Assembly: GCF_027474825.1 (NCBI RefSeq)
Contig: NZ_CP107030.1
Location: 2,176,529 to 2,240,528, forward strand
DNA: 64,000 bases
Reading direction: 5' to 3'
Origin: Maribacter halichondriae
Lineage (GTDB): Bacteria > Bacteroidota > Bacteroidia > Flavobacteriales > Flavobacteriaceae
Part shown: piece after piece, positions 9,254-16,949 of the stretch
How positions within the stretch are numbered: position 1 is the stretch's first letter
How the letters are laid out: each line of letters begins with the position of its first letter
The notes under the pieces: model-generated
Seen by the model: the letters and a program-made list of their open reading frames with translations, nothing else
The model's database searches: none
What the model was told of the DNA's origin: nothing
Position numbers and translations under genes: made by a program

Positions 9254-10456
9254 TTAAAAGTGCACATCCAATTGTAATCGATACATAAGTCCGTCTGAAC
9301 CATTATCTACCGAGAGATAACTTAAATCGGTCTGCACTTTCAATTTGTGTCCGACGATATATTTTGAAAGGCCCAAAGTATACTGTGTTTCTGGGTTTCT
9401 TCCCGTAACATCGTCTAGATTTATCGTCGTATATCTTCCGGAAACTTCTACGTTGTTCCTGAACAAATAACCAGTTTGTAGATTTAGTCCGTCACCGATC
9501 CAGACCACGTCACCGGTTTCCGTACCGTCTGAATTTTTGGCCATAGGATCATCGGCAGTTCGATCGGCGTATTCCCACATGAACGAAAAGCCATCGTATT
9601 TGAACATGCCATCAAAGAAAAAGGTATTGATATCAGTTTCATAAAAGCCAATATCGTTTGTCATATATGAACCCAGATTGCTTCTTGTCTTTACCGCGTT
9701 CTGGTTCGTATCATAATTCAATGCGAACATTAGTTTGGGCTTTTCCTCTCGCTTGAGGTCACTACCGCTATAATCGCCCTTACTTTCAAATTTTCCAAAG
9801 GGTAAAAATTCTAGTCGAGCGGTATATTGATGTCCGCCTAAATTTCCTTCGGTGACATTTCTTCCCTCACCTTGTGAAAATGCAATTTTTTCGCGTATTA
9901 AAAAGTTTTTTCCAAGTGTGAAGTGATGCCTTAGCTGAAAACCTACATCACGGTCAATATTAAATCTGCTATTGACCAAAGATCGGTCAACTTGTTGCAA
10001 GTTGCCTGAGGAAATGACACGTTCTATGTTGCCTGGAAGTTTAGTCTGACCGAACCACAATTCAAAATTCTCATAGAAATTCCACATGACCACGGCATCC
10101 AAGATGTAACGAGGGGTATTTCTTGTAAATTCAGATCCGCCCGAAATATCGCGATTCGAGAGACCCAGCTCAATTTTATACTTTAATTTGGGGGAATAGG
10201 CAAAACCATCGAATTTTAGCCGAGCCCTACGGATTAAGAAGTTTTGTTCTGGATCGACAAGACCACCATCCGGACCTTCTGACCAATCGGCAATGGTCAA
10301 GATTTGCATTCTTGTACCTATCTTCATAGTCCATGTACTATCCTTGCCAACGAGATTGAAAAGACCTTTTCCGAAGGCTGGTGCGTCGGTCACTTGGGCA
10401 AATGAAAAAGTTGCAATGAGAAAAAGGGCCAAAAAGGCATGGAAGGAACATTTCAT
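9254..10456 (-). CDS. Phosphate-selective-type outer membrane porin (Porin_O_P family)
   Basis: About 400 residues from the ATG at 10456; a TTG one codon earlier is unlikely. A signal peptide (FLALFLIATFSFAQ) is followed by beta-barrel sequence: MKIGTRMQIL, FLIRRARLKFDGFAYSPKLKYKIE and a C-terminal strand ending in aromatic YRLQLDVHF. This is the OprO/OprP-like PF07396 architecture. These proteins form outer-membrane channels for anions such as phosphate or polyphosphate; actual selectivity here is inferred. It heads a two-gene unit with PiT copy 2 and has the best candidate Pho box of the window. Confidence 0.88.
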   Translation of the reverse strand: MKCSFHAFLALFLIATFSFAQVTDAPAFGKGLFNLVGKDSTWTMKIGTRMQILTIADWSEGPDGGLVDPEQNFLIRRARLKFDGFAYSPKLKYKIELGLSNRDISGGSEFTRNTPRYILDAVVMWNFYENFELWFGQTKLPGNIERVISSGNLQQVDRSLVNSRFNIDRDVGFQLRHHFTLGKNFLIREKIAFSQGEGRNVTEGNLGGHQYTARLEFLPFGKFESKGDYSGSDLKREEKPKLMFALNYDTNQNAVKTRSNLGSYMTNDIGFYETDINTFFFDGMFKYDGFSFMWEYADRTADDPMAKNSDGTETGDVVWIGDGLNLQTGYLFRNNVEVSGRYTTINLDDVTGRNPETQYTLGLSKYIVGHKLKVQTDLSYLSVDNGSDGLMYRLQLDVHF

Positions 10457-10479
10457 CAAGGTACCAGTTTTTGTCGCTG

Positions 10480-10523
10480 CAAAGAACTTACCTCAATGTT
10501 AAGTTAATGTTTCCTTAATGTTA
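10480..10523 (-). promoter_or_regulatory. Porin promoter with triple Pho-box-like repeat
   Basis: On the minus strand three heptamers, TAACATT (10523-10517), AAACATT (10512-10506) and TAACATT (10501-10495), repeat every 11 bp. They are followed by exactly 11 bases and TTTG (10483-10480). The block TAAGTTCTTTGCAGCG around the -7 region is nearly identical in the TonB-receptor promoter at 16793-16825. Translation starts about 24 bases beyond TTTG. Confidence 0.65.
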
Positions 10524-10547
10524 TATCTTGTCTTGGTGAAAACGAAA

Positions 10548-10573
10548 GAAGCTACCTTGAAAAAGGTAGCTTC
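10548..10573 (-). terminator. Strong 11-bp hairpin, possible terminator of an unannotated minus-strand RNA
   Basis: GAAGCTACCTT and its perfect complement are separated by four bases. Read on the minus strand the stem is followed by TTTCGTTTT, a poor but plausible T-tract. No protein gene ends here, so it could terminate a small RNA or limit read-through toward the porin promoter. Confidence 0.45.
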
Positions 10574-10757
10574 AGGATTCCCTGAGAATAGTCGACAAAA
10601 ACCAATACCCAAAAAAGAAATCCATTTTTGTTGTCACCTGACAAAAATCGACCTTCAACATAATGTTATGGTAATTATAACATTAAGGAATTATTAAGTT
10701 TAAAAAGGAAAAAATTTACACATTGATTGTCAGTGGGTTGCAATTTCAATGTAAATT

Positions 10758-10802
10758 TAACGTTATGTAAACGTTGATATAATGTAAGTTTTCGTATCTT
10801 TA
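10758..10802 (+). promoter_or_regulatory. Candidate Pho box and -7 element of the MORN-like gene
   Basis: TAACGTT (10758-10764), AAACGTT (10769-10775) and TAATGTA (10780-10786) are in 11-bp register; a weaker CAATGTA at 10747 extends the series. TATCTTTA, a -7-like element, follows with its TTTA at 10799-10802, 12 bases after the last repeat. Confidence 0.5.
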
Positions 10803-10834
10803 CCATCAATTGCGAATGTAAAAGCCCGTTTATC

Positions 10835-11191
10835 ATGAAAAAAACTGTTCTATTTCTAGCTGTTCTATTGGTAACATCTGCTTCTATTGCCCAAACAGAG
10901 CCAGAATTAAAATTGAACAAAGAAACGAATCTGATTGAGGCGACTTATTTTCATGACAATGGGGAAATAAGCCAAAAAGGAACTTTCAATATGCAAAAAA
11001 AGCTTCATGGCAAATGGATAAGCTATAACGAAGAAGGAGAAAAAATCTCCATAGGAAATTATACGAACGGACTCAAAACCGGAAAATGGGTCTTCATGTC
11101 AGGCGATGACAAGAAAGAAGTTGAGTATAGCAACAATGCTATCGCAAGTGTAGATGGAATTAAGAAGAAAGCCCCAGTGGTGAAAAATTAG
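10835..11191 (+). CDS. Small exported MORN-repeat-like protein
   Basis: 118 residues with a clear signal peptide (MKKTVLFLAVLLVTSASIAQ). Residues about 40-95 contain two MORN_2/YwqK-like units of the form YFHDNGEISQKGTF and GKWISYNEEGEKISIGNYTNGLKTGKW, short beta-hairpin repeats seen in many Bacteroidota envelope proteins. The tail is Lys-rich. No enzymatic motif is seen and no function is known. Its promoter carries Pho-box-like repeats, so it may be phosphate-regulated. A good terminator follows at 11218. Confidence 0.78.
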   Translation: MKKTVLFLAVLLVTSASIAQTEPELKLNKETNLIEATYFHDNGEISQKGTFNMQKKLHGKWISYNEEGEKISIGNYTNGLKTGKWVFMSGDDKKEVEYSNNAIASVDGIKKKAPVVKN

Positions 11192-11217
11192 AAAATATCT
11201 TTATTTACTTATAATCG

Positions 11218-11252
11218 AAACATCCCTCTAAAAGCGGGATGTTTTATTTTTT
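11218..11252 (+). terminator. Rho-independent terminator after the MORN-like gene
   Basis: AAACATCCC pairs with GGGATGTTT across a nine-base loop, and the stem runs into a T-rich tract (TTTATTTTTTAT). It is positioned 27 bases after the stop. Confidence 0.85.
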
Positions 11253-11287
11253 ATCATTATTTTTTAAATATTTTTGAATCGGAAAAG

Positions 11288-11674
11288 TTAATCCAATCCT
11301 GGCGCGGTGGTCAATTTATCTTTTGAGGAGACGGCAATTCCTGAAACATCACCTAAATCAAAAGTTTTTGCTACTAATCCAAGCTGCACTTGGGTGGTCT
11401 TACCTTCTTCCACTAAAATCGGCATTTCAATACTTTCGTAACCGACATAAGTCACTAGTAATGTATGCTTACCTGCTTCTAAATCATTGAACTCAAAGTT
11501 GCCGTGAAAATTGGTTTCCGTTTTCTTGTCGGAACCCTTTAGTTGCACATTGGCGAACAATAGCGGCTCATTGTGCATTTCTTTGTCAAGAATGTTGCCT
11601 TTAATCGAACCTTGATTCTGAGAGAAACCTAAGGCTGTAACTAAAAATGTACCAATAAGAAAAAACTTCTTCAT
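11288..11674 (-). CDS. Small exported CarboxypepD_reg-like domain protein
   Basis: 128 residues from the ATG at 11674, which gives the signal peptide MKKFFLIGTFLVTALGFSQ; an ATG 24 bases upstream only adds a poor leader. The rest is a single carboxypeptidase-regulatory-like beta-sandwich (SIKGNILDKE...PLLFANVQLKG...YVGYESIEMPILV). It matches the N-terminal extension of the TonB receptor encoded just upstream (13955-16759) without plug or barrel. It has its own Pho-box-like promoter and lies beyond the terminator of the receptor/lipoprotein pair. It might be a free-standing partner of the receptor; this is inference. Confidence 0.75.
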   Translation of the reverse strand: MKKFFLIGTFLVTALGFSQNQGSIKGNILDKEMHNEPLLFANVQLKGSDKKTETNFHGNFEFNDLEAGKHTLLVTYVGYESIEMPILVEEGKTTQVQLGLVAKTFDLGDVSGIAVSSKDKLTTAPGLD

Positions 11675-11695
11675 ACTTCTATCTATACTATGATG

Positions 11696-11728
11696 CAAAG
11701 TACGCCTGTGTATGTAAAATTAAAGTTA
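11696..11728 (-). promoter_or_regulatory. Candidate Pho box of the small CarboxypepD_reg gene
   Basis: On the minus strand TAACTTT (11728-11722) and TTACATA (11717-11711) are 11 bp apart, followed by exactly 11 bases and TTTG (11699-11696). The geometry is identical to the porin, PiT copy 1 and TonB-receptor sites. Confidence 0.55.
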
Positions 11729-11816
11729 CGGCTAGATTAAAAGTGAGTAAGATCAAGGTTAAGAAATCTGTTATGGAATAATGATAGGGCATTCAGGTCC
11801 TAATTACTTTAAGAAA

Positions 11817-11844
11817 GAAAACCCCACTTTACAGCAGGGTTTTC
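11817..11844 (-). terminator. Terminator of the receptor/lipoprotein operon
   Basis: GAAAACCC at 11817-11824 pairs with GGGTTTTC at 11837-11844. On the minus strand the stem ends in TTTTC followed by TTTC, about 20 bases after the lipoprotein stop. Confidence 0.7.
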
Positions 11845-11863
11845 AGTGGTATTTAATTAAGCT

Positions 11864-13912
11864 CTAGTTTCCTGTGGCCCAATCAAACATAGTAATATCT
11901 ACAACGGTTCCGGTGAAGACATCATCATCAACGGTGGTCAATGCCGTACCATCAACTGTAATATTGCCTACAGGACCGCCATCTTTCATATCGACATTGG
12001 TCAAGTATCCTGAAAGCGATACGTTGGTCATAGTTGCGCCTGTTGTTTTCTTGAACTGGAGTGCTGTACCGTCGGCTGTGGAAACTGCCGTAAAATTGAC
12101 AATCGTAGGCACGCCTATTGCGGCATCAACACCATCGGCCTCAATAGCAGTAGAGAAACCGGCATTCTCGTGCAAGACGTAGGTGTTGGTCAAAGTACCT
12201 GTCCAACCTTCCGTCCAGTCGACCGCATCGTCCTCGTTATCTTCCAAGTAGAAATTCGATGCGCTTACCGTACCTCCAAAAAACTCGACACCATCATCGG
12301 TACCGTTCAAAATGGCTACGTTTTCAATTGTGGTTCCTGACCCAACGGCATACAAAGTAAGACCGTTGTACTGTGATTCGGAGTTTATTTGAGCCCCGGC
12401 ATAGTTGATGATTAAGTAGTTGATGCTACCTGAGTTGTCATCGTCAGTGGTTCCGCCATAGGTAAAGCCACCTACTTCTGCAATGGCGTCTACACCTTCA
12501 GTGGTGGTTGCATCCCCTAAGATTACAAGTCCGCCCCAATCACCAGGACTTTGATTTGTGGAGGTCATAACTACCGGATCAGAAGCTGTACCCTGTATAT
12601 CGATTTGAGCCCCTTTCTTGATTACAATATAGGTGTCGGTTTCAGTACCGCTATCGGCATCGGCGATAATGACAGTACCAGCAGGAATGGTCAACTTGGC
12701 GCCGCTTTCGACACTAAGGCTTCCATTTAAGTTGTAAATGGTGTTTGCATCCAGCGTCAGGTCTTCAGTCAGAGTACCTTCCAAAGCCATAATGGTTACT
12801 TCATTTTCAGTATCGACCCATGCAAAATCCGAGGCATTAACAGAGGCATCGGCAAGATAGGTCAAACCGGGGTTTGCATCTGCACCATCAATTTGAATAT
12901 TGGCCAGTGGCCCGTTGTCCTTCATATCCACAGAAATTTCATATCCTGTCAATGAAAGGCCTGTAATGGTCGCCCCTGACTCTTTTTTGAATTGAAGGGC
13001 CGTACCACCTTGTGTGGAAACAGCCGTGAAGTTCACCAAGGTTGGATTGTTGTTTGCCCCATCGGCTTCAACCGCCGTTGAGAATCCGGGGTTGGTATGC
13101 AATATATAGGTATTGGTCAAGGTCCCGTTCCAGCCTTCTGTCCAATCAACCGCATCATCCTCGTTGTTCTCTAAATAGAAATTACTGGCGCTTACCGTTC
13201 CTCCAAAGAATTCGACACCATCATCGGTTCCATTTAAAATGGCGACATTGTCAATGGTAGTCCCAGAACCAACCGCATATAGGGTAAGTCCATTGTACTG
13301 TGATTCTGAATTGATCTGTGCGCCTGCATAGTTTATGACCAAATAGCTGATAGAACCGGAATCATCGGCGTCGTCGCTTCCTCCGTAAACGATTCCGCCT
13401 ACTTCGGCAATAGCATCAACACCTTCGGTTGTAGTCGCGTTACCAGCGATGACCAGTCCGCCCCAGTCACCTGGAGTTTCGTTCACTGAAGTCATTACGA
13501 CAGGAGCAGCAGCGGTACCCTGAATATCGATTTTCCCTCCCTTTTGGACCACAATATAATTATCGGTTCCTGATTCGGAGATAATCGTAGTACCTGCGGG
13601 TATTGTCAAAGTGGTACCGGATTCGATACTAAAAGTGCCGGTCAAGGTATAGGTCTGGGTGGGATCCAAAGTCAAATCTTCAGTTTGGCTACCGCTCAAT
13701 TCTGTACCTTCGGTTACTACTTCACATGCATCATTACAGCTTCCGCCGCAATCAACACCAGTCTCACCCCCGTTTTGAACACCATCGTCACAAGTGGCAA
13801 CCGGTAGAACTGGACCTGGGTCTGGAGAGTTGTCATCACCACTACAACCTACAAGCGTAAATGCAAGTACTGCAGCGAACATTGAAAAAAATCTAATTGT
13901 TTTCAGTTTCAT
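11864..13912 (-). CDS. Large lipoprotein with two tandem ~260-residue repeats, partner of the TonB receptor
   Basis: 682 residues. The lipobox LVGC lies near residue 23, followed by acidic/Pro residues and a Cys-rich CDDGVQNGGETGVDC segment. Two homologous units follow (about residues 75-365 and 375-680). Each begins LTLD...Y.L.G..S.ESG..LTIPAGT and includes PGDWGGLVI, AEVGG, NYAGAQINSESQYNGLTLYAVGSGTT, LNGTDDGVEFFGG and EDDAVDWTEGW, repeated almost word for word. This is a beta-helix-like surface lipoprotein of unknown ligand. It starts 42 bases after the TonB receptor, so the two should act together at the outer membrane. The Pho box upstream suggests a phosphate-starvation role. Confidence 0.8.
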   Translation of the reverse strand: MKLKTIRFFSMFAAVLAFTLVGCSGDDNSPDPGPVLPVATCDDGVQNGGETGVDCGGSCNDACEVVTEGTELSGSQTEDLTLDPTQTYTLTGTFSIESGTTLTIPAGTTIISESGTDNYIVVQKGGKIDIQGTAAAPVVMTSVNETPGDWGGLVIAGNATTTEGVDAIAEVGGIVYGGSDDADDSGSISYLVINYAGAQINSESQYNGLTLYAVGSGTTIDNVAILNGTDDGVEFFGGTVSASNFYLENNEDDAVDWTEGWNGTLTNTYILHTNPGFSTAVEADGANNNPTLVNFTAVSTQGGTALQFKKESGATITGLSLTGYEISVDMKDNGPLANIQIDGADANPGLTYLADASVNASDFAWVDTENEVTIMALEGTLTEDLTLDANTIYNLNGSLSVESGAKLTIPAGTVIIADADSGTETDTYIVIKKGAQIDIQGTASDPVVMTSTNQSPGDWGGLVILGDATTTEGVDAIAEVGGFTYGGTTDDDNSGSINYLIINYAGAQINSESQYNGLTLYAVGSGTTIENVAILNGTDDGVEFFGGTVSASNFYLEDNEDDAVDWTEGWTGTLTNTYVLHENAGFSTAIEADGVDAAIGVPTIVNFTAVSTADGTALQFKKTTGATMTNVSLSGYLTNVDMKDGGPVGNITVDGTALTTVDDDVFTGTVVDITMFDWATGN

Positions 13913-13954
13913 AATTTTCTGTTTTTAAATGTTAAATTAATAGTTGTGGGTTCG

Positions 13955-16759
13955 CTAAAATGTATAATTGAGTCCTAGGCTGAGCTGGGATCCAGCCGTG
14001 TAGGAACGTACGATTTCGTCGGTTTCGATATTTGTGGTACTCGGTTTTACCAATTGCGTTCTTTTGATTTCAGGATTAAGTAGGTTTCTACCGATCAAAC
14101 GAACTCTCCAATGTTCTCCAAATTCTTTGCTTATCACCGCATCGAGGACAACAAATCCTTTCTCTACGATAGCGTCATTATAGAAGGTCTCACTCTGACT
14201 TTGTATTTCCGGTGCGCCGAGGGCAAAAATCTTATCGGAAGCATAGTTTGCGGTCAATGATGCGTCGAAAGAATTTTCACCAGCAGTGTTGAAGTTCAGA
14301 CTTGTGTTGACGATCCAATCGGAGGCTCCTTGAAGGCCTGTTTCCGTAAGCCCTTTATATCTAAAAGTTCTTACAAAATTGCCATCCTCGTCGCGTACTT
14401 CTTTCAAGTCTTGCGAGTGCCACATTCTCGTAGCGTTGAAGACAAGATTGAGGCCATAACCAGACATGCTTCCATCCTCGTCATTGGTAATTGGGGAAAC
14501 AAGGTCTATTTTCGTTTCTGCCTCGAAACCGTAGATTTCCGCTTTTTCACCTGAGTTGAAAAAAGAAAATACGCCTGCAGAGCCTCGGTCCTGAACTTTG
14601 TTGATAGGATCGGAAATATCCTTATAAAAGGCAGCTAAGGAAATCAATTGTCCATTGGATGGAAAATACTCCCATTTCAGGTCATAATTTAAGTCTCGGG
14701 AAGCTTCTAGGTCCGGATTACCTCTTGTGACCTGCCCTGTTTGTGACACATATTCAAAAGGAGATATTTCCTTGAATTCAGGCAATGTAATCGTACGGCT
14801 TAAGGCAAGTCGGAGTCCACTTTTCTCGTTAATGTCATATTTCACATTAAGACTAGGATAAAGATTGTTGTATTCTTTGACCGATTCGCCGATCCTGCCC
14901 GGAAAATTGCCCACGTCGAAGCCGACATTGATATCGTCTTTTTGGTAACGCAATCCGGCATTGAAGTTCCATTTGCCCAATCCTACGTTGAAATCAGCAA
15001 AGGCAGCCTGAGAAATCAATTTTCCATTGTACAGGTCGGGCTGTAAAATATTGAATTCCAAAAGGCCGTTTTCAAAATTTCCACGTTGAAAAATGCTTCC
15101 TAAATCATCTATGGATGGCGGATTGACCACATCGGTCGCGCGTTCTTCCACACCTATGAATTGTGAGAAAAAATCTCGTTCCTTGTTGCGGTAGTTGATT
15201 CCGACCTCTACTTTAAACGACTTTTCTTCTTCATCGATTATTTGTAATACATCCTTTAAATAACCACTAAATTCCGCATCCGATATCTCTTGTTTTGATT
15301 TACGTTGTTGAAAGCCACCGGTTCTTCCCAATTGTATACGACCATCATTGTTCATGATATTGACTTCGTTCCTTATGCGGTTGGGCTCATCGGCATCCAC
15401 TAGGTTATAACCACCCGCCCATTCCAAGGTGTTTTTTTCACCAAGCTTGTGTGTGCCCAGAAGTTGGGTCACCAATAAACGCGTTTGCTTTGTGTTTTGA
15501 TCACGAATGAATTGGAATGCTTCGTTTACGTCGGTTTCTTCAAAAATTGTTCCTTCGCCATTACGGCCTCCCTCGTAGACCTCCTCGTTTGTAGTATTGA
15601 TAAAAAAGGTGGTAGACTTCAATTTATTCTTATCATTGGCAAAAAAGGTGAGATCGAGCAAGGCTGAGGTAACTGCCCTTCTGTTGAAATTGGTTGCATC
15701 GGTAATGGTGTCATCGATGAAGTTGGAACGGAATTGCCGAAAAAGTCCCTGACCATAGGTGTGGGATGTATTGTGCGATGCCGTCAAAAGAGCCGCGAAA
15801 CGTTCCTTGATTTGTTTTCCAGCCACAAAATTGAAGCGGTAATCGATCGGATTTTCCCTTTGAATGGTGTTCCAACCCTGTTGGGTAATCAACTCTTGTG
15901 TAGACCGGTCTTGGGCATAAAAACCGAAATCGGTGTTACGGGAATTTGGCGAAACCTTGAAATCATCGTAGACACCACTTTGCGCAACATTGGTATTAAT
16001 ACCAGATTGGACGCCCAGACTTAGTTCGCCCGAACCAGCTAGTTCCCGTGAACTTATATTAATATTGCCCGACGACTGGTCCGCTGACGTTTGAACAGAA
16101 TAGGTCTTGCTCACACTGACATTCTGAATAACCCTAGTGGGGAAAAGCCCCAAATCAATATTCTTCTTTTCAACATCGTCAGAAGGAACTGGCAGACCGT
16201 TGAGTGTTGTGGCAAGATATCTATCACCCAATCCACGAACAAAAACATCACCTGAGGCCTCGCTACTTGAAACTCCTGAAATCTTTGTCGTAGCTGTAGC
16301 CACGTCAGAGACTCCTATTTTACCCAATTGTTGGGCCCCGATACTTTCCTTGATCTCTACAGCTTTTTTCTGGTCCAAGAGCAATGCGACTTCAGAATCT
16401 TTTCTGGCGACAGTCACAACTACGACCTCATCAAGTGAGACCCCTTCGTTGGCGGCCATGCCCAAATCAATGGTTGTTACTTTTCCGGCTTCGACTAAGA
16501 TATTTGGCAATTCGACCGTTTCATAACCCACAAAACTATACACCACGGTGTACGTACCGGGTTCTAAATCCGCTATTTCATACAATCCGTCAAAATCGGA
16601 GGTGGTACCCTTTGTAGTTCCCTTGATCAGAATATTGGCGAATGGCAATGGTTCGTTATTTACTTCCTTATCGGTAATCGTTCCGGCAATACTGCCCAGT
16701 TCTTGTGCGTTAAGCTGCACGGCCGCTAGTAATAGCAGGCTTAAAAAAAGTTTCTTCAT
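13955..16759 (-). CDS. TonB-dependent outer membrane receptor with CarboxypepD_reg N-domain
   Basis: 934 residues. Signal peptide (about residues 1-18, ...LNAQ), CarboxypepD_reg-like domain (about 22-105), then a plug domain (VVVTVARKDSEV..., DVFVRGLGDRYLATTLNGLPVPSDD, SSGNINISSREL) and a long barrel ending in LSLGLNYTF with terminal Phe. These receptors import scarce ligands using TonB energy. The ligand is not readable from sequence. The operon partner is the duplicated-domain lipoprotein; the promoter carries a Pho-box-like site nearly identical to the porin's, so a phosphorus-containing ligand is a reasonable hypothesis. Confidence 0.9.
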   Translation of the reverse strand: MKKLFLSLLLLAAVQLNAQELGSIAGTITDKEVNNEPLPFANILIKGTTKGTTSDFDGLYEIADLEPGTYTVVYSFVGYETVELPNILVEAGKVTTIDLGMAANEGVSLDEVVVVTVARKDSEVALLLDQKKAVEIKESIGAQQLGKIGVSDVATATTKISGVSSSEASGDVFVRGLGDRYLATTLNGLPVPSDDVEKKNIDLGLFPTRVIQNVSVSKTYSVQTSADQSSGNINISSRELAGSGELSLGVQSGINTNVAQSGVYDDFKVSPNSRNTDFGFYAQDRSTQELITQQGWNTIQRENPIDYRFNFVAGKQIKERFAALLTASHNTSHTYGQGLFRQFRSNFIDDTITDATNFNRRAVTSALLDLTFFANDKNKLKSTTFFINTTNEEVYEGGRNGEGTIFEETDVNEAFQFIRDQNTKQTRLLVTQLLGTHKLGEKNTLEWAGGYNLVDADEPNRIRNEVNIMNNDGRIQLGRTGGFQQRKSKQEISDAEFSGYLKDVLQIIDEEEKSFKVEVGINYRNKERDFFSQFIGVEERATDVVNPPSIDDLGSIFQRGNFENGLLEFNILQPDLYNGKLISQAAFADFNVGLGKWNFNAGLRYQKDDINVGFDVGNFPGRIGESVKEYNNLYPSLNVKYDINEKSGLRLALSRTITLPEFKEISPFEYVSQTGQVTRGNPDLEASRDLNYDLKWEYFPSNGQLISLAAFYKDISDPINKVQDRGSAGVFSFFNSGEKAEIYGFEAETKIDLVSPITNDEDGSMSGYGLNLVFNATRMWHSQDLKEVRDEDGNFVRTFRYKGLTETGLQGASDWIVNTSLNFNTAGENSFDASLTANYASDKIFALGAPEIQSQSETFYNDAIVEKGFVVLDAVISKEFGEHWRVRLIGRNLLNPEIKRTQLVKPSTTNIETDEIVRSYTAGSQLSLGLNYTF

Positions 16760-16792
16760 TATATTGTTTTACTATGTTTTTAAATACCGCTG

Positions 16793-16825
16793 CAAAGAAA
16801 CTTAGGTAATGTAAAGGTGGTGTTA
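16793..16825 (-). promoter_or_regulatory. Candidate Pho box and -7 element of the TonB receptor operon
   Basis: On the minus strand TAACACC (16825-16819) and TTACATT (16814-16808) are 11 bp apart, followed by exactly 11 bases and TTTG (16796-16793). The sequence TAAGTTTCTTTGCAGCG matches the porin promoter almost base for base. Confidence 0.6.
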
Positions 16826-16894
16826 GGTGTTCATTAAATCGATATTGTGATATTGTTATCTAAATGTTACGGATCTAAGTCAATGTTGGCGAAT

Positions 16895-16902
16895 TAATTT
16901 TG
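16895..16902 (+). promoter_or_regulatory. Bacteroidota -7 promoter element of dgt
   Basis: TAATTTTG is a perfect match to TAnnTTTG, 48 bases before the preferred ATG at 16950. Transcription would start near 16909, which argues against the GTG start at 16902. Confidence 0.5.
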
Positions 16903-16949
16903 TGAAACTTCACCCACAAAAACTTTATCTTGCGATGCAAATGATTTGT

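Larger units (their letters stand above)
10460..10834. other. Divergent 375-base regulatory region between porin and MORN-like gene
   Basis: No gene is evident here. Besides the two promoters it holds a strong hairpin (10548-10573), an imperfect ATTTTTG/CAAAAAT inverted repeat around 10623-10648, and a perfect 9-bp inverted repeat, TAATGTTAT at 10661-10669 facing ATAACATTA at 10677-10685. The arms of that last repeat contain the Pho-box core AATGTTA/TAACATT in head-to-head orientation. Confidence 0.55.

Noticed and set aside
10675-10920. Minus-strand open frame opposite the MORN-like gene
   Set aside because: It overlaps a clearly real exported gene and its promoter, has no family resemblance and reads as antisense of low-complexity coding sequence.
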